DNA of 64,000 nt from Chloroflexota bacterium (GCA_004295045.1 SHND01000059.1:1-64000), one strand, 5' to 3'. Positions 8,583-17,934 are shown, counted from the first letter of the stretch. The notes: generated by a model from the sequence alone, not told the origin. Numbers and translations are program-made.

Positions 8583-11416
8583 GCAACCTTCTGCCCATTT
8601 CGCCGGCCGAACGCATGGATTGGGTGAATCGGCAGCCGCTCATTGGCGGCGAACCAGAGATGCTTGCCATTTTTCAGCATCTGCGCCGAAATGCATGCTG
8701 TCGCTTTATTGGGCCACCTTATCACCACAAAACGAAAATCATGCACGAAGTGTGCCGCCGCGCTGAAGCGCGGCTCGGCATCATCGGTCTTTATGTTTCG
8801 CTACGGCGAATTTCCGCTGAAACGGAGCTCGACTTTTTCGCGCTGTTGCACCACACCCTTGTAACAGAAGCGGCACGTGACCATCAGCTACGCGTGCGGC
8901 GCGATCCAATCCGCTCAATCAATGATTTCAAACTGCGCCTACTGGAACTCCCGCGCCAGCGGGAAAAAACTGTCGCTATCTTTGTGGATGATCTCGACCG
9001 CGCGCCGCAGTTTGTTACCGCACTTGTTAAAGCGCTCGGCGGAGCATCCAAGACGAGCGCGGCGGGTAAACGTTTACTCGCGGTCGTGTGCGCGTCCGAA
9101 AGTCTCAAGCGCATGACTGCGAGCGACGCTTCACCGTTCGAACTCTTTTCGCCGCTTGTGCGCTTGACCGACCTTTCGCTTGCTGAAACCGCTGAACTCG
9201 TCGCCGCGCAATTACAGCCGTATGCGATTCAAACCGAACCCAGCGCGGTGAAATTTTTGTTTGAGCAAACGCAAGGCGACCGACTCTTGGTGATGCAGGT
9301 AGGGCTGGAATGTTACAAACAGTTAGGCGATGCCGGGGGACTTGTCACGCAAGAGCGCATCGCTGACGCCATCCGCGCGTTGGTCGCCGCAGGCGGCTGG
9401 GGCGCCGTCACCGAAGGATTGTTTCAAATTGAACGTGATCCCCATTCGCTCGACGCGGTGGTCAAGTTAGTCAAGGACGGGATCGCTTCGCGTGCGGGCG
9501 CCGCCGACCCGAGTGCGTTTCCTGACCCTCTTACCGTTTCTGGTTTTGTGCGCGAACAGGGCGGACAATTTGTCGTCAAGAGTCCGCTGCACAAGGCGCT
9601 ATTGGAACATCATTTTTCGCTCGAGCATTTGGGCGAAATCTATTTTGCGCGGGGCGATTGGGAACGCGCCCTTTTATTTTGGCAAGCAGATTTGCGCGCG
9701 GGCGCGGATGACGAAACGGCGCGCAAGAAACGCGCGCGCATCTTTTTCGCAGGCGTGAGCTCAATCTATTCGGAAACAACACGTCGAGATGCATACGCGT
9801 GGTTCGACAAATGTCTGCGCGCGGCGTATCCACATGCCGCGTGGCGCGTGTACGAAACGCAGGGCGAATACTTGAATCGCGTGCTGCCGCGTCCGCATCG
9901 CGGCGACGAATATTTTCGTCGCTTTCGACGTGATATAGACGCGCATCCTGAACTGCGCGTGCTTGATTTGCCGAACGATTCGTTGATTCAAATGGAGAAC
10001 GTTTATGTACGTTTGCGCGCCGACCGCGAAAACTTGGGTTTGGTCGTGTTTGAAAATTTATTGACTGGCGACCTCTACGGCAGGCATCACGAGGTTGTTC
10101 TGGAACTTGAAAGCCATTTGGGACATGTCGCACGTGCGCTGCGCGTGGTACGTGATCTAGAAGAATCGAATCAGCGCCGTCATCGCCGCGCAGCGAATTG
10201 GCAGCAGCTGCTCAAACTGGAACGCGACTTGATGCGCGCCGAGCGCCGCTACGAACGTTTACTTCAGGTCGCGCTCGCCAGCGCGCTCAAGGCGCTTGCA
10301 CCGCGCGCGCAGCGCGGCTCCATTTATACATTTGACCCAAGTTTGAAACGGCTGGTGATGACCGCCAGCGCGGGATATTCCGAAGAGGTACAGCGCGCGC
10401 TTCAATTTCGCCGCGGTGAAGGTCTGGCGGGACATGTGTTTAAAACTGGCGTGCTCTATAACGCCGCCGATGCACAACGCGATCCTCATTTCCAATTGCC
10501 GACGACAGGCAATCATCCGATTGTGCGCGCCGCGCTCGGCGTACCGCTCATTGGGCGAAAGGGGATTGTTGGCGTTCTCTGTTTGGATAATTTAGACCGC
10601 CCCGACGCGTTTGACGATGAAAGCGAACAGGTCGCCGCGCTTTTCGCGGGACAAGTTGCACCGTGGTTAGAAAGTGTGCGTCTGCTGGAAAAGCTGCGTG
10701 AACAACAGCAGTGGTCCCAGTTGACGCAGCAGGCTTTCCACGAAATGGACCGGCGGCTTTACTATGCCGATGAAATCTTGAACGAATTAGCTGTTGCCGC
10801 GCGTGAGGGTACGCTTGCTTCAAACGCGCCCGCGGAAATTTTGCGCCTCGATGCCTTTATCGCGCATGTCCGTCCGCATTTACCTGTGCTCAGCGCGTAC
10901 ATGCGTATCAATCGCCTTGAATTGCATCCTCTCGATTTGCGAGCTGAGGTGGAATCACAAGCCCACGCCTTGGAAGCACTGGTGCCAACGCGTTTGCGCT
11001 TTGTCGTGGTGAGCGGCGAAGCGGGCGAACTGCGTGTGCGGGCGGATAGCGGTTTCTTGAAAATTTTGCTGACCAATCTGATTGAAAACGCAGTCGAGGC
11101 GATGGAACATTTGGACGCAGGTGAGATTCGTGTAGAGCTGCAGCGGCGCGGACGGCGCGCGGTGCTGCGCGTGCACAACGACGGCGACGCGGTGCCCGAG
11201 AAATTGCGACGCGTTATTTTCCGCCCCGGCTTTTCGACCAAGTCCACGCGCAAAAAGGGGCGCGGTTATGGCTTAAGATTTTGCCGGCGTATCGCGCTCG
11301 CGCATCACGGCACGCTCAATTACGACGAAAGTGATTTGCGCCCAGGCGCAAGCTTTGTGCTGAAATTGCCGCTTAATCGCGAAGGCGCTCTGCGGAGGGG
11401 GAGCCACGATGAGTGA
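8579..11416 (+). CDS. ATPase-like / GAF / histidine-kinase-type ATPase fusion protein
   Basis: A 945-residue multidomain protein starting at GTG 8579, with GGAGG shortly upstream and a 4-bp overlap with the preceding stop. Residues about 15-300 resemble a P-loop ATPase with Walker B IFVDDLD (from residue 134), but the P-loop is GPPYHHKT (45-52), with His in place of the Gly before Lys. A helical, TPR-like middle follows (about 340-550). A GAF sensor domain lies at about 557-690 (RGEGLAGHVF, LGVPLIG). The C-terminal HATPase domain has an N-box NLIENAVEAM (833-842), a G-box near GFSTKSTRKKGRGYGL (about 885-900) and a final GASFVLKLPL. The phosphoacceptor helix is weak (AFHEMDRRL). It is presumably the sensor that signals to the receiver protein encoded next. 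Confidence 0.8.
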   Translation: MSNLLPISPAERMDWVNRQPLIGGEPEMLAIFQHLRRNACCRFIGPPYHHKTKIMHEVCRRAEARLGIIGLYVSLRRISAETELDFFALLHHTLVTEAARDHQLRVRRDPIRSINDFKLRLLELPRQREKTVAIFVDDLDRAPQFVTALVKALGGASKTSAAGKRLLAVVCASESLKRMTASDASPFELFSPLVRLTDLSLAETAELVAAQLQPYAIQTEPSAVKFLFEQTQGDRLLVMQVGLECYKQLGDAGGLVTQERIADAIRALVAAGGWGAVTEGLFQIERDPHSLDAVVKLVKDGIASRAGAADPSAFPDPLTVSGFVREQGGQFVVKSPLHKALLEHHFSLEHLGEIYFARGDWERALLFWQADLRAGADDETARKKRARIFFAGVSSIYSETTRRDAYAWFDKCLRAAYPHAAWRVYETQGEYLNRVLPRPHRGDEYFRRFRRDIDAHPELRVLDLPNDSLIQMENVYVRLRADRENLGLVVFENLLTGDLYGRHHEVVLELESHLGHVARALRVVRDLEESNQRRHRRAANWQQLLKLERDLMRAERRYERLLQVALASALKALAPRAQRGSIYTFDPSLKRLVMTASAGYSEEVQRALQFRRGEGLAGHVFKTGVLYNAADAQRDPHFQLPTTGNHPIVRAALGVPLIGRKGIVGVLCLDNLDRPDAFDDESEQVAALFAGQVAPWLESVRLLEKLREQQQWSQLTQQAFHEMDRRLYYADEILNELAVAAREGTLASNAPAEILRLDAFIAHVRPHLPVLSAYMRINRLELHPLDLRAEVESQAHALEALVPTRLRFVVVSGEAGELRVRADSGFLKILLTNLIENAVEAMEHLDAGEIRVELQRRGRRAVLRVHNDGDAVPEKLRRVIFRPGFSTKSTRKKGRGYGLRFCRRIALAHHGTLNYDESDLRPGASFVLKLPLNREGALRRGSHDE

Positions 11417-13055
11417 ATGTCATTGGAAACGGATTTTGGTTGTGGAGGATCGCGCCGACCAGCGGGAACATATTTTATTGCGTCTTACGCAAGCGGAATA
11501 CGAGCCGCTGCCCGCCGCCGATTTCGCGACCGCGCGACATCTTTTACAGAACGAACATTTTCATCTCGGCATTTTTGACATCAACTTGAATGACCCTGAC
11601 CATCTCGGCGGAAACGAGTTGGGCTTGGAACTATTGAAAGATGTGGCAGAACTGAATTTGGGCGGAATTTTCCCAGTAGTTTTTTTGAGCAATTTTTTAA
11701 CGAGAGAACGTTTGCTCCGTATGTTTCGCGAAATCAATCAAGTCACGCCGTGGTTTCCGCTTGAACGAAAACAATTGCAACAACCGCCGCCGCCAGAACT
11801 GCTTAAAGAGGTCAAGCGCTTTTTCGATGAATATCTCAAAATCAATTTTGAGATCGCGTATGATCCCGAATCTCGCGCCGCGCTCGGTCACTGCGCCGCG
11901 CAACTCGCAGAAAGGGAAGCCCGAATGCCATCCGCCGCGCGCCTCGAGTGGCAGCTCAAAGATATTTTGGGCAAGCTCTTTCCCGACGCGAGCGAACTCG
12001 TGTTGCGCGAGTTGAATCAAGGTTTTAGCGGCGCAGTTGTGCTAGAAGTCCGTCCAATGTTGGGCGACCTACTTGCCAAGCCCCTAGTGGTAAAGGTGAG
12101 TCGCCGCGACAAGATTCAAACGGAAGTGCGAAATTACGAACGGTACGTCAAGCCGCTCTTGATGACAGATGCAACGAGTCACATGGATCGGGGACCTGCC
12201 TATTCGCAGCATCTGGGCGGTATCGCCTATACTTCTGCATTCATCGAATCGGATGCAGCACGCGACCTCGACCATTTCTGGCGCGAACATTCAGCAGCAG
12301 AATGTATTCACGCCCTGGAGCAACTCTTTCGCACGCTCGCGCCATGGTTTGACACACGTAGTCGCAAACGTCCGCGCAACGTTCGCGAGCTGTATGTCAA
12401 AGCATTTGATTTAGAAAAAGACACGACCCGCTTGCCCAACGCGATTCGGGCAACACATCCCGATTGGGACTGGGACGCGCCGCGCTTGTGGTTCGATCCA
12501 CCAAGTCGCTTGCTGCCAAATCCGCTTCTTTGGTTTCAGCAAGGCGACGCGCGGGCGACTGCGGCGGAAAGTATTACGCACGGCGATTTGCATACGCGCA
12601 ACGTGATGATGAATCCGCGCGGACAGGCGTGGCTAATTGATTTTTATCGGACGGGGCCCAGTCATCTTTTGCGCGATTTAGTGATTTTGGAAACCGACCT
12701 CAAGTTTCGCTGTTTGGAAGAGATTCCGCTCACGTTGTTTTGCGAAATTGAGGCGCTGCTGATTTCCGTGTCCCCGCGCTATGTGCATCCAAGAATCGAA
12801 TTGGAACTGTCCTCGCAAGCGGAAAAAATTGTCAAGATGCTGTTGACGATTCGGCGTCAGGTCTGGAAACTAATTGGCTCAACGCGTCCGGCGGCACGCC
12901 ATGACGCCGAACGCGAATTCGAGATGAGTTTGTTGACGGCGACGCTGAACGTAACGCGCCTTGCTCATTTTGTAAATGACTCAGCACTCCGCCCGCGCTT
13001 ACACTGGGCGATTCTCTCGGCTGCATTACTCTGTGAGCGACTTGAATATGCCTAA
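11409..13055 (+). CDS. Receiver domain fused to APH-like kinase
   Basis: A 548-residue protein overlapping the previous gene by 8 bp. The N-terminal receiver domain (about 1-125) has the acidic pair E13-D14 and a likely phosphoacceptor D57 (GIFDINL); the usual Lys-Pro near its end is not evident. The C-terminal half is an aminoglycoside-phosphotransferase/protein-kinase-like fold: Gly-rich loop NQGFSGAVVLEV, Lys in LVVKVSRR, catalytic loop HGDLHTRN at 391-398, and metal-binding LIDFYRTG. The kinase motifs are intact. Similar kinase domains are described among ternary-complex-associated domains of bacterial conflict systems, but I assign that only tentatively. The arrangement implies that the sensor phosphorylates the receiver and so controls the kinase. 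Confidence 0.82.
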   Translation: MSECHWKRILVVEDRADQREHILLRLTQAEYEPLPAADFATARHLLQNEHFHLGIFDINLNDPDHLGGNELGLELLKDVAELNLGGIFPVVFLSNFLTRERLLRMFREINQVTPWFPLERKQLQQPPPPELLKEVKRFFDEYLKINFEIAYDPESRAALGHCAAQLAEREARMPSAARLEWQLKDILGKLFPDASELVLRELNQGFSGAVVLEVRPMLGDLLAKPLVVKVSRRDKIQTEVRNYERYVKPLLMTDATSHMDRGPAYSQHLGGIAYTSAFIESDAARDLDHFWREHSAAECIHALEQLFRTLAPWFDTRSRKRPRNVRELYVKAFDLEKDTTRLPNAIRATHPDWDWDAPRLWFDPPSRLLPNPLLWFQQGDARATAAESITHGDLHTRNVMMNPRGQAWLIDFYRTGPSHLLRDLVILETDLKFRCLEEIPLTLFCEIEALLISVSPRYVHPRIELELSSQAEKIVKMLLTIRRQVWKLIGSTRPAARHDAEREFEMSLLTATLNVTRLAHFVNDSALRPRLHWAILSAALLCERLEYA

Positions 13056-13388
13056 CAGTTGACAGCGCCGCCCCGCGCAAAAAATGCCACATCCGATTTT
13101 TGAAATAAGGCACCACACAGTCACTCTCAACCAGACCTGGCCGAATAGCGAATTGCCCCAGGCGGTAAAAGAGTCAGCCAATTCCTGAACCCATGTTTAC
13201 TCTGGTCAGACTGCGTGACGTTGGAACTCAATGTGCACGTCAGTTCAACGACTTTCCAACACATCAGAAAATCGTGGTTCACCATTTTCAAGGCAATACC
13301 CTATTTATGTCCAGACCCTAACTGCTCTCTCGCACCAGCACCATTCGCGAAACCCTTTTGAACGCGCAAACGCCGCTGACATTATTTC
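13056..13388 (+). other. 333-bp intergenic gap, no gene recognised
   Basis: It lies between the kinase gene and the small zinc protein. I see no convincing coding frame, RNA gene or strong hairpin. It may hold the terminator of the cassette and the promoter of the next pair, but no match is good enough to place. Confidence 0.5.
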
Positions 13389-13622
13389 TTGAAAGTGGAA
13401 GTGATTGGTTTGCGCGAACGCGGTGTAAAATATCCACGCGTCGTGGAACAAAATAAACCGCGCCATCGCTATTGTTCCGATTGCAAAACGGAAGGCAAAC
13501 GAGAAATCGCAACATGGATTTGTCTCGATTGTTCGAATGACAAAGGGCGCGATGTTTCTGTATGCGCGGAACATGTGGCGAGCGAACATGAGGAACATTA
13601 TGCCGAAGAAATCGTCTATTGA
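13389..13622 (+). CDS. Small Cys/His-rich zinc-binding protein, 77 residues
   Basis: A short protein with a treble-clef/B-box-like arrangement: a first pair in YCSDCK, a second pair in ICLDCS, then CAEHVASEHEEHYAEE with further His ligands. It could bind one or two zinc ions. The start is uncertain: TTG 13389 is the first start after an in-frame stop, and in-frame GTG 13395 or TTG 13410 are alternatives. It lies 36 bp upstream of the SWIM-domain gene and may be co-transcribed with it. Function unknown. Confidence 0.55.
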   Translation: MKVEVIGLRERGVKYPRVVEQNKPRHRYCSDCKTEGKREIATWICLDCSNDKGRDVSVCAEHVASEHEEHYAEEIVY

Positions 13623-13658
13623 TGCCGCCGAATCGCTTTATAGATAACGAGCAAGAAG

Positions 13659-15518
13659 ATGACGCAACAAAAATTACCTTCCCTCACCGAATCCGTTGTC
13701 CGCGCGTTGACGACGCCGCAGAGTTTTTCGCGCGGACAAGAATTGTATCGTGCCGACGCCATCTTGAACGCGACGCAGCAAGGCAATCAGTTGAGCGCAC
13801 ATTGCGAAGGCACGATGGAGCCGTACTATCGCGTCTCGGCAACGTTGGACGACGCGGGGGTGAGCAAAGCAAACTGCACATGTGATTATGAATATGGTGG
13901 CTTGTGCAAACACGTCGTCGCGCTGCTGCTCACGTACATTCAGAAACCAAAATCATTCGCCGCGCGGCAAGCGCCTGAAGAATTGCTGAACGATTTGAGC
14001 CGCGAAGAATTGCGCGCGCTCGTTTTGCAACTGTTGGAACGCGAACCCGAACTGTACGATTGGATTCAAGCGATGACTGCCGCGCCTGCGTCACCATCAA
14101 AAGCGAAAACGACGCGCAAGAAAAAGATTGACGTCGAAGTGTATCGGCGTCAGGCGCGCAACGTTTTACATTCGCTCGACGGCTTGCATACGTCCGAAGC
14201 GTATTGGGGCATGGGCGGACTTGCCGATGGGCTGCGTGAAATACAGGCGCGCGCGCAAAAATTTTTGGATGCGGGGGACGCCGACACCGCGCTGACAATT
14301 CTGCTGGCGTTGGTTGAAGAAGTAACGAACAGCCGCGCCTACGAATATCTCGACGATTCGAATGGCGAACTCGGCGATTATGTGAATGGCGTCGGCGTGC
14401 CGTTGGCGGAAGCGATTTTGAGTGCTGAGAGAAGTGAGCAAGAACGCGCGCAACTCGTACGGAAACTAAAAAAATGGGAACGCGAGCTGCGCGATTATGG
14501 GATGGAAGAAGGTTTGGACTTGGCGCTCCAAGCGGCAGAGTACGGCTGGAACGATGCCCCGCCGCATCGCGCGCCGACGTTTGCACGCGGTAAAGATAAT
14601 GATTGGATTGAAGAGGACGATGAATTTGAGGACGCGGACGAGGATGAAGAAGAGGATGAATTTGAAACGGGGGACGAGTACGGCGATTCGGGATTTTATA
14701 TGCGCGAGACCGCGCTTGATTTGACCGAAGCGAAATTGAATGTGTTGGCGCGCCAAAACAGAATCGAGGAATATCTTGCGCTGTGCCAAAAACACGGCAA
14801 ACATTTGCGCTATGCGCGCAAATTGGTCGAACTCGGGCGCGCGCTGGAAGGGACAAATTACGCGCTGAAACATTTGGAATTCGCGAATGACGCGCTCGAG
14901 TTGGCGCAAGCGTTGCGTGAGGCAAAACATATTTCGGAAGCGTTGGCAATCGGCGAACGCGGTTTGAAATTGCAGGGTTACAAATTCGCGCTGGGGCAAT
15001 GGCTCGCGCCGCTGGAGGAAACGCAAGGACGCGCCGCCCAAGCGTTGGACGCCTGGCTCGCCGCGTTTGAGGAACGTCCATCGCTCGACATTTACAAACG
15101 CGTGAAACAACTTGGCGCAAACGATTGGGGAAAATTAGAAACGCGCGTGATGAGCACATTGAAAAAATCGTGGGACAAGTCCGTGCTGGCGCAAGTGTTG
15201 TTGTTTGAAGAAAAATGGGATGACGCGATTGCGGTGGCGAATCAACGCGAAGCGGATTATACCGTCGTGGCGATTGTGGCGGAGGGCGTTTTGCAGCCGC
15301 GTCCCGAATGGGTGATTCGCGCGAGCAAGAAACAAGCGTTAGAGTTGATTGGGCGGACGCAGACGAAATATTACGTTCACGCGGTCGAATGGTTGGAGCG
15401 CATGAAAAACGCCTACGCAGTGTTGAAACAAAATGACGCGTGGCGCGCGTATTTGAATGATTTGAAGTTGGAATACAAGCGGCGTCCCGCGCTGCAAGCG
15501 CAGTTGAAACGGTTGTGA
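13659..15518 (+). CDS. SWIM zinc-finger domain protein
   Basis: A 619-residue cytoplasmic protein. The SWIM motif CTCDYEYGGLCKH (CxC...CxH) lies near residues 72-84 and suggests DNA or protein binding. It is followed by a helical, TPR-like repeat region and an acidic run of Asp/Glu around residues 316-345, then more helical repeats (KLVELGRALE; ALREAKHISEALAIGERGL). Long SWIM proteins of this architecture are common in environmental bacteria and lack a defined function. It is preceded by the small zinc protein and followed one base later by iolC, so it may be read through into the inositol cluster. Confidence 0.8.
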   Translation: MTQQKLPSLTESVVRALTTPQSFSRGQELYRADAILNATQQGNQLSAHCEGTMEPYYRVSATLDDAGVSKANCTCDYEYGGLCKHVVALLLTYIQKPKSFAARQAPEELLNDLSREELRALVLQLLEREPELYDWIQAMTAAPASPSKAKTTRKKKIDVEVYRRQARNVLHSLDGLHTSEAYWGMGGLADGLREIQARAQKFLDAGDADTALTILLALVEEVTNSRAYEYLDDSNGELGDYVNGVGVPLAEAILSAERSEQERAQLVRKLKKWERELRDYGMEEGLDLALQAAEYGWNDAPPHRAPTFARGKDNDWIEEDDEFEDADEDEEEDEFETGDEYGDSGFYMRETALDLTEAKLNVLARQNRIEEYLALCQKHGKHLRYARKLVELGRALEGTNYALKHLEFANDALELAQALREAKHISEALAIGERGLKLQGYKFALGQWLAPLEETQGRAAQALDAWLAAFEERPSLDIYKRVKQLGANDWGKLETRVMSTLKKSWDKSVLAQVLLFEEKWDDAIAVANQREADYTVVAIVAEGVLQPRPEWVIRASKKQALELIGRTQTKYYVHAVEWLERMKNAYAVLKQNDAWRAYLNDLKLEYKRRPALQAQLKRL

Positions 15519-15519
15519 A

Positions 15520-16548
15520 ATGCTCGAAAAACGCTTTGACCTCATCGCGATGGGACGTTCCGGTTTGGATTTGTATTCCAACGATGTCGGCGCGCCGTTT
15601 GTGGAAATCAAGAGTTTCGCCGCGTATGTTGGCGGCTCACCAACGAACATCGCCGTAGGCGCGAAACGACTGGGGTTGCGCGTCGCGCTCCTCACCGCCG
15701 TCGGACCCGACCCCGTCGGCGATTTTATTTTGCATTTTTTGAATCAAGAAAAAATTGATACGAATTTCATTCCGCGCAAAGCGGGCACGCGCAGCGCCGC
15801 CGTTGTGTTGGGCATTGAACCGCCCGACACTTTTCCACTCGTCTTTTATCGAGACAACGCGGCAGACGTTCAACTGACGATTGAGGATGTGTTGGCGACG
15901 CCGCTTGAGGAAACGCGCGTATTTGAATTTGCGGGAACGAATCTCGCGCGCGAACCGAGCCGCAGCGCGACGCTGTTCGCCGCCGAACGCGCGAAACAAT
16001 TCGGCGCGACGGTAATCTTCGATATTGATTTTCGTCCCGACCAATGGCATGATGCCCGCGCGTTCGGTGTGGCGATTCGTTCCGCGCTGCGGAATGTGGA
16101 CATTGCCATCGGCACGGACGACGAAATCAACGCGGCGATGTTGACCGATGCAAAGCAAATTGAAATGAAACAGAGTCAAGTGTCCGACGCGCGCGTGGCG
16201 GGCGAAACCGAACGGAGCATCGAAACGCTCTTGGCTCTGGGACCGCGCGCGCTCGTGGAAAAACGCGGCGCGCACGGCGCGCGTGTGCATCTCGCAAGCG
16301 GCGAAAAAATTGACGCGCCCGGTTTCTCTGTCGAGATTTACAACGTTCTCGGCGCGGGTGACGCGTTTGCGGCGGGATTTATTTTTGGAATCGTGAACGG
16401 ATGGGATTGGTACCGCGCGGCGCGTCTCGGCAACGCGTGCGGCGCGATCGTTGTTACGCAGCATGGCTGTGCGAATTTCATGCCAACGTTCGAACAAGTC
16501 ATTGAATTTGCAGCGACTCGCGGCGGGCTTGATTCGTCCATAGATTAA
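15520..16548 (+). CDS. iolC: 5-dehydro-2-deoxygluconokinase (PfkB family)
   Basis: A 342-residue ribokinase-family enzyme that phosphorylates 5-dehydro-2-deoxy-D-gluconate in myo-inositol breakdown. The IolC-type start (AMGRSGLDLY) and substrate-binding VGGSPTNIAVGAKRLG are present, and the PfkB signature with its catalytic Asp is GAGDAF at residues 278-283. The length matches IolC. The gene starts one base after the SWIM gene stop. The identification is strengthened by iolG, iolD, iolE and iolB 7-12 kb downstream, but an ABC transporter and other genes separate it from them. Another PfkB sugar kinase is possible though less likely. Confidence 0.88.
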   Translation: MLEKRFDLIAMGRSGLDLYSNDVGAPFVEIKSFAAYVGGSPTNIAVGAKRLGLRVALLTAVGPDPVGDFILHFLNQEKIDTNFIPRKAGTRSAAVVLGIEPPDTFPLVFYRDNAADVQLTIEDVLATPLEETRVFEFAGTNLAREPSRSATLFAAERAKQFGATVIFDIDFRPDQWHDARAFGVAIRSALRNVDIAIGTDDEINAAMLTDAKQIEMKQSQVSDARVAGETERSIETLLALGPRALVEKRGAHGARVHLASGEKIDAPGFSVEIYNVLGAGDAFAAGFIFGIVNGWDWYRAARLGNACGAIVVTQHGCANFMPTFEQVIEFAATRGGLDSSID

Positions 16549-16574
16549 AAGCGACACGCCGCGATTCCAAATGG

Positions 16575-16605
16575 TTGAACACATCCAAGAAAAATGTGAT
16601 ATATT
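16575..16605 (+). promoter_or_regulatory. Candidate promoter upstream of the binding-protein gene
   Basis: TTGAAC (16575-16580) is followed after 16-19 bp by the AT-rich GTGATATATT, giving a possible -10 as TGATAT or TATATT. It lies about 120 bp upstream of the lipoprotein start, leaving a long leader. Support is sequence match only. Confidence 0.45.
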
Positions 16606-16722
16606 GGCAAGGATTAACCTTTCTTGACGAATCGAAAGGAGGCAGCTTTTCTCCAATTACTACAAGTGATGTTAACAAGATGAACAGTGTTTGCATTTGA
16701 CTCTCTCAAGGAGGAGAAGTAA

Positions 16723-17850
16723 ATGAGACCGCGAAACCTCGCAGTATGGATGGCAGTCGCCATCACCGCAATTCTGCTCGCTGTCGGGTGTGCCACACCC
16801 GCCGCCCAACCAACCGCCGCTCCCCCCACCTCTGCGCCGCAACCGACCGCCGCGCCACAAGCCACCACCGCCCCGCAACCCACCACTGCTCCGGTTGCCG
16901 AGCTCAAGGGCGAATTGAATATGCTCTGCACGCCACAGCAAGAATGGTGTGACGGGATGAAAAAAGAATTTGAAGCAAAGAATCCCGGCGTCACCGTGAA
17001 CTTTGTCCGCTTGTCCAGCGGCGAAGCGTTGGCGCGGCTCCGCAGTGAAAAAGAGAATCCGCAGTTCGATATCTGGTGGGGTGGTCCGATTGATTCTTTT
17101 ATCGCCGCAAAAGCGGATGGGTTGCTCGAACCCTACCAATCGCCGAATTACGCCAATATCATTGACCCGAAATTGATGCTCGACCCCGATGGACAATGGG
17201 TTGGCATCTATGTCGGCTCACTTGGCTTTGGCACAAACAACGATTTCCTCAAAAACAACCCAAGCGCCAAAGCGCCCACTTCGATGGATGATTTGCTCAA
17301 GCCCGAGTTCAAGGGGCAAATTTACATCGCGCATCCCGCGACCTCTGGCACCTCGTACACTTTTGTCTGCACAATTTTGCAGGAAAAGGGTGAGGAAGCG
17401 GGTTGGGAGTATCTCAAGAAATTCGCGCAGAACGTCGCCCAGTTCACCAAGAGCGGCGCGGCGCCTGTCCAGTCCGTTGGTCAAGGCGAAGGCGCGCTCG
17501 GCATTGTCTTTTCGCATGACATTGTCGCCGGCATCGAAAAAGGTTTGCCATTGACGCTCAGTTTCCCCGCAGAGGGCACCGGTTACGAAATCGGCGGCAT
17601 GGGCATTGTCAAGGGCGGAAAAAATCCCGAACTTGCCAAGGCATGGTTCGATTGGGCGCTGGAACCGTCAACGCAGGAACTCGGACCAAAATACAATGCC
17701 TTCCAAGCCCCAACTGTCAAAGGCGCCAAACCATCGCGCCCCGAACTGTTGGAGGTCAAGCTGATTAATTACGATTTTGAGTATTGCGGCAAAAACAAAA
17801 AAGCATTCGTGGACAAGTTCACGAACGAAATCGCCAAGCCGCCGCAATAG
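16723..17850 (+). CDS. ABC transporter substrate-binding lipoprotein (AfuA/FbpA type)
   Basis: A 375-residue family-1 binding protein that captures the solute outside the membrane. It has a signal peptide and lipobox with the acylated Cys at residue 23 (LLAVGC), then a linker rich in Ala, Pro, Thr and Gln (about 24-58). The mature part (GELNMLCTPQQEW, DIWWGGPIDSF, ATSGTSYTF, EIGGMGIVKGGKNPELAKAW) is typical of the Fe(III)/2-aminoethylphosphonate/hexose-phosphate group. The AAGGAGGAG ribosome site decides the start. It is the first gene of a binding protein-permease-ATPase operon inside the inositol cluster. Iron was the traditional label for this group, but AfuA-like proteins can bind sugar phosphates. 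Confidence 0.85.
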   Translation: MRPRNLAVWMAVAITAILLAVGCATPAAQPTAAPPTSAPQPTAAPQATTAPQPTTAPVAELKGELNMLCTPQQEWCDGMKKEFEAKNPGVTVNFVRLSSGEALARLRSEKENPQFDIWWGGPIDSFIAAKADGLLEPYQSPNYANIIDPKLMLDPDGQWVGIYVGSLGFGTNNDFLKNNPSAKAPTSMDDLLKPEFKGQIYIAHPATSGTSYTFVCTILQEKGEEAGWEYLKKFAQNVAQFTKSGAAPVQSVGQGEGALGIVFSHDIVAGIEKGLPLTLSFPAEGTGYEIGGMGIVKGGKNPELAKAWFDWALEPSTQELGPKYNAFQAPTVKGAKPSRPELLEVKLINYDFEYCGKNKKAFVDKFTNEIAKPPQ

Positions 17851-17869
17851 AGGCAGTATGTTGCGTTCA

Positions 17870-17925
17870 GACGTGGCAGGTTTTGACGATAGCGTTCATC
17901 GCAAAAAACCTGTCACGTCTTGTTA
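17870..17925 (+). terminator. Long hairpin after the binding-protein gene (terminator or attenuator)
   Basis: Arms GACGTGGCAGGTTTT (17870-17884) and AAAACCTGTCACGTC (17905-17919) pair almost fully, the loop has an inner CGAT/ATCG stem, and TTGTT follows. It may reduce read-through so that the binding protein is made in excess over the permease. There is no long T tract, so it may instead stabilise the upstream mRNA. Confidence 0.6.
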
Positions 17926-17934
17926 AGAGTAATG

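Noticed and set aside
13930..15159. 409-codon open frame on the minus strand
   Set aside because: It is fully antisense to the SWIM-domain gene; its protein is low-complexity Arg/Pro/Ser-rich, as expected for a shadow frame in GC-rich DNA.
15637..16656. 339-codon open frame on the minus strand
   Set aside because: Antisense to iolC, Arg-rich, no domain or ribosome site.
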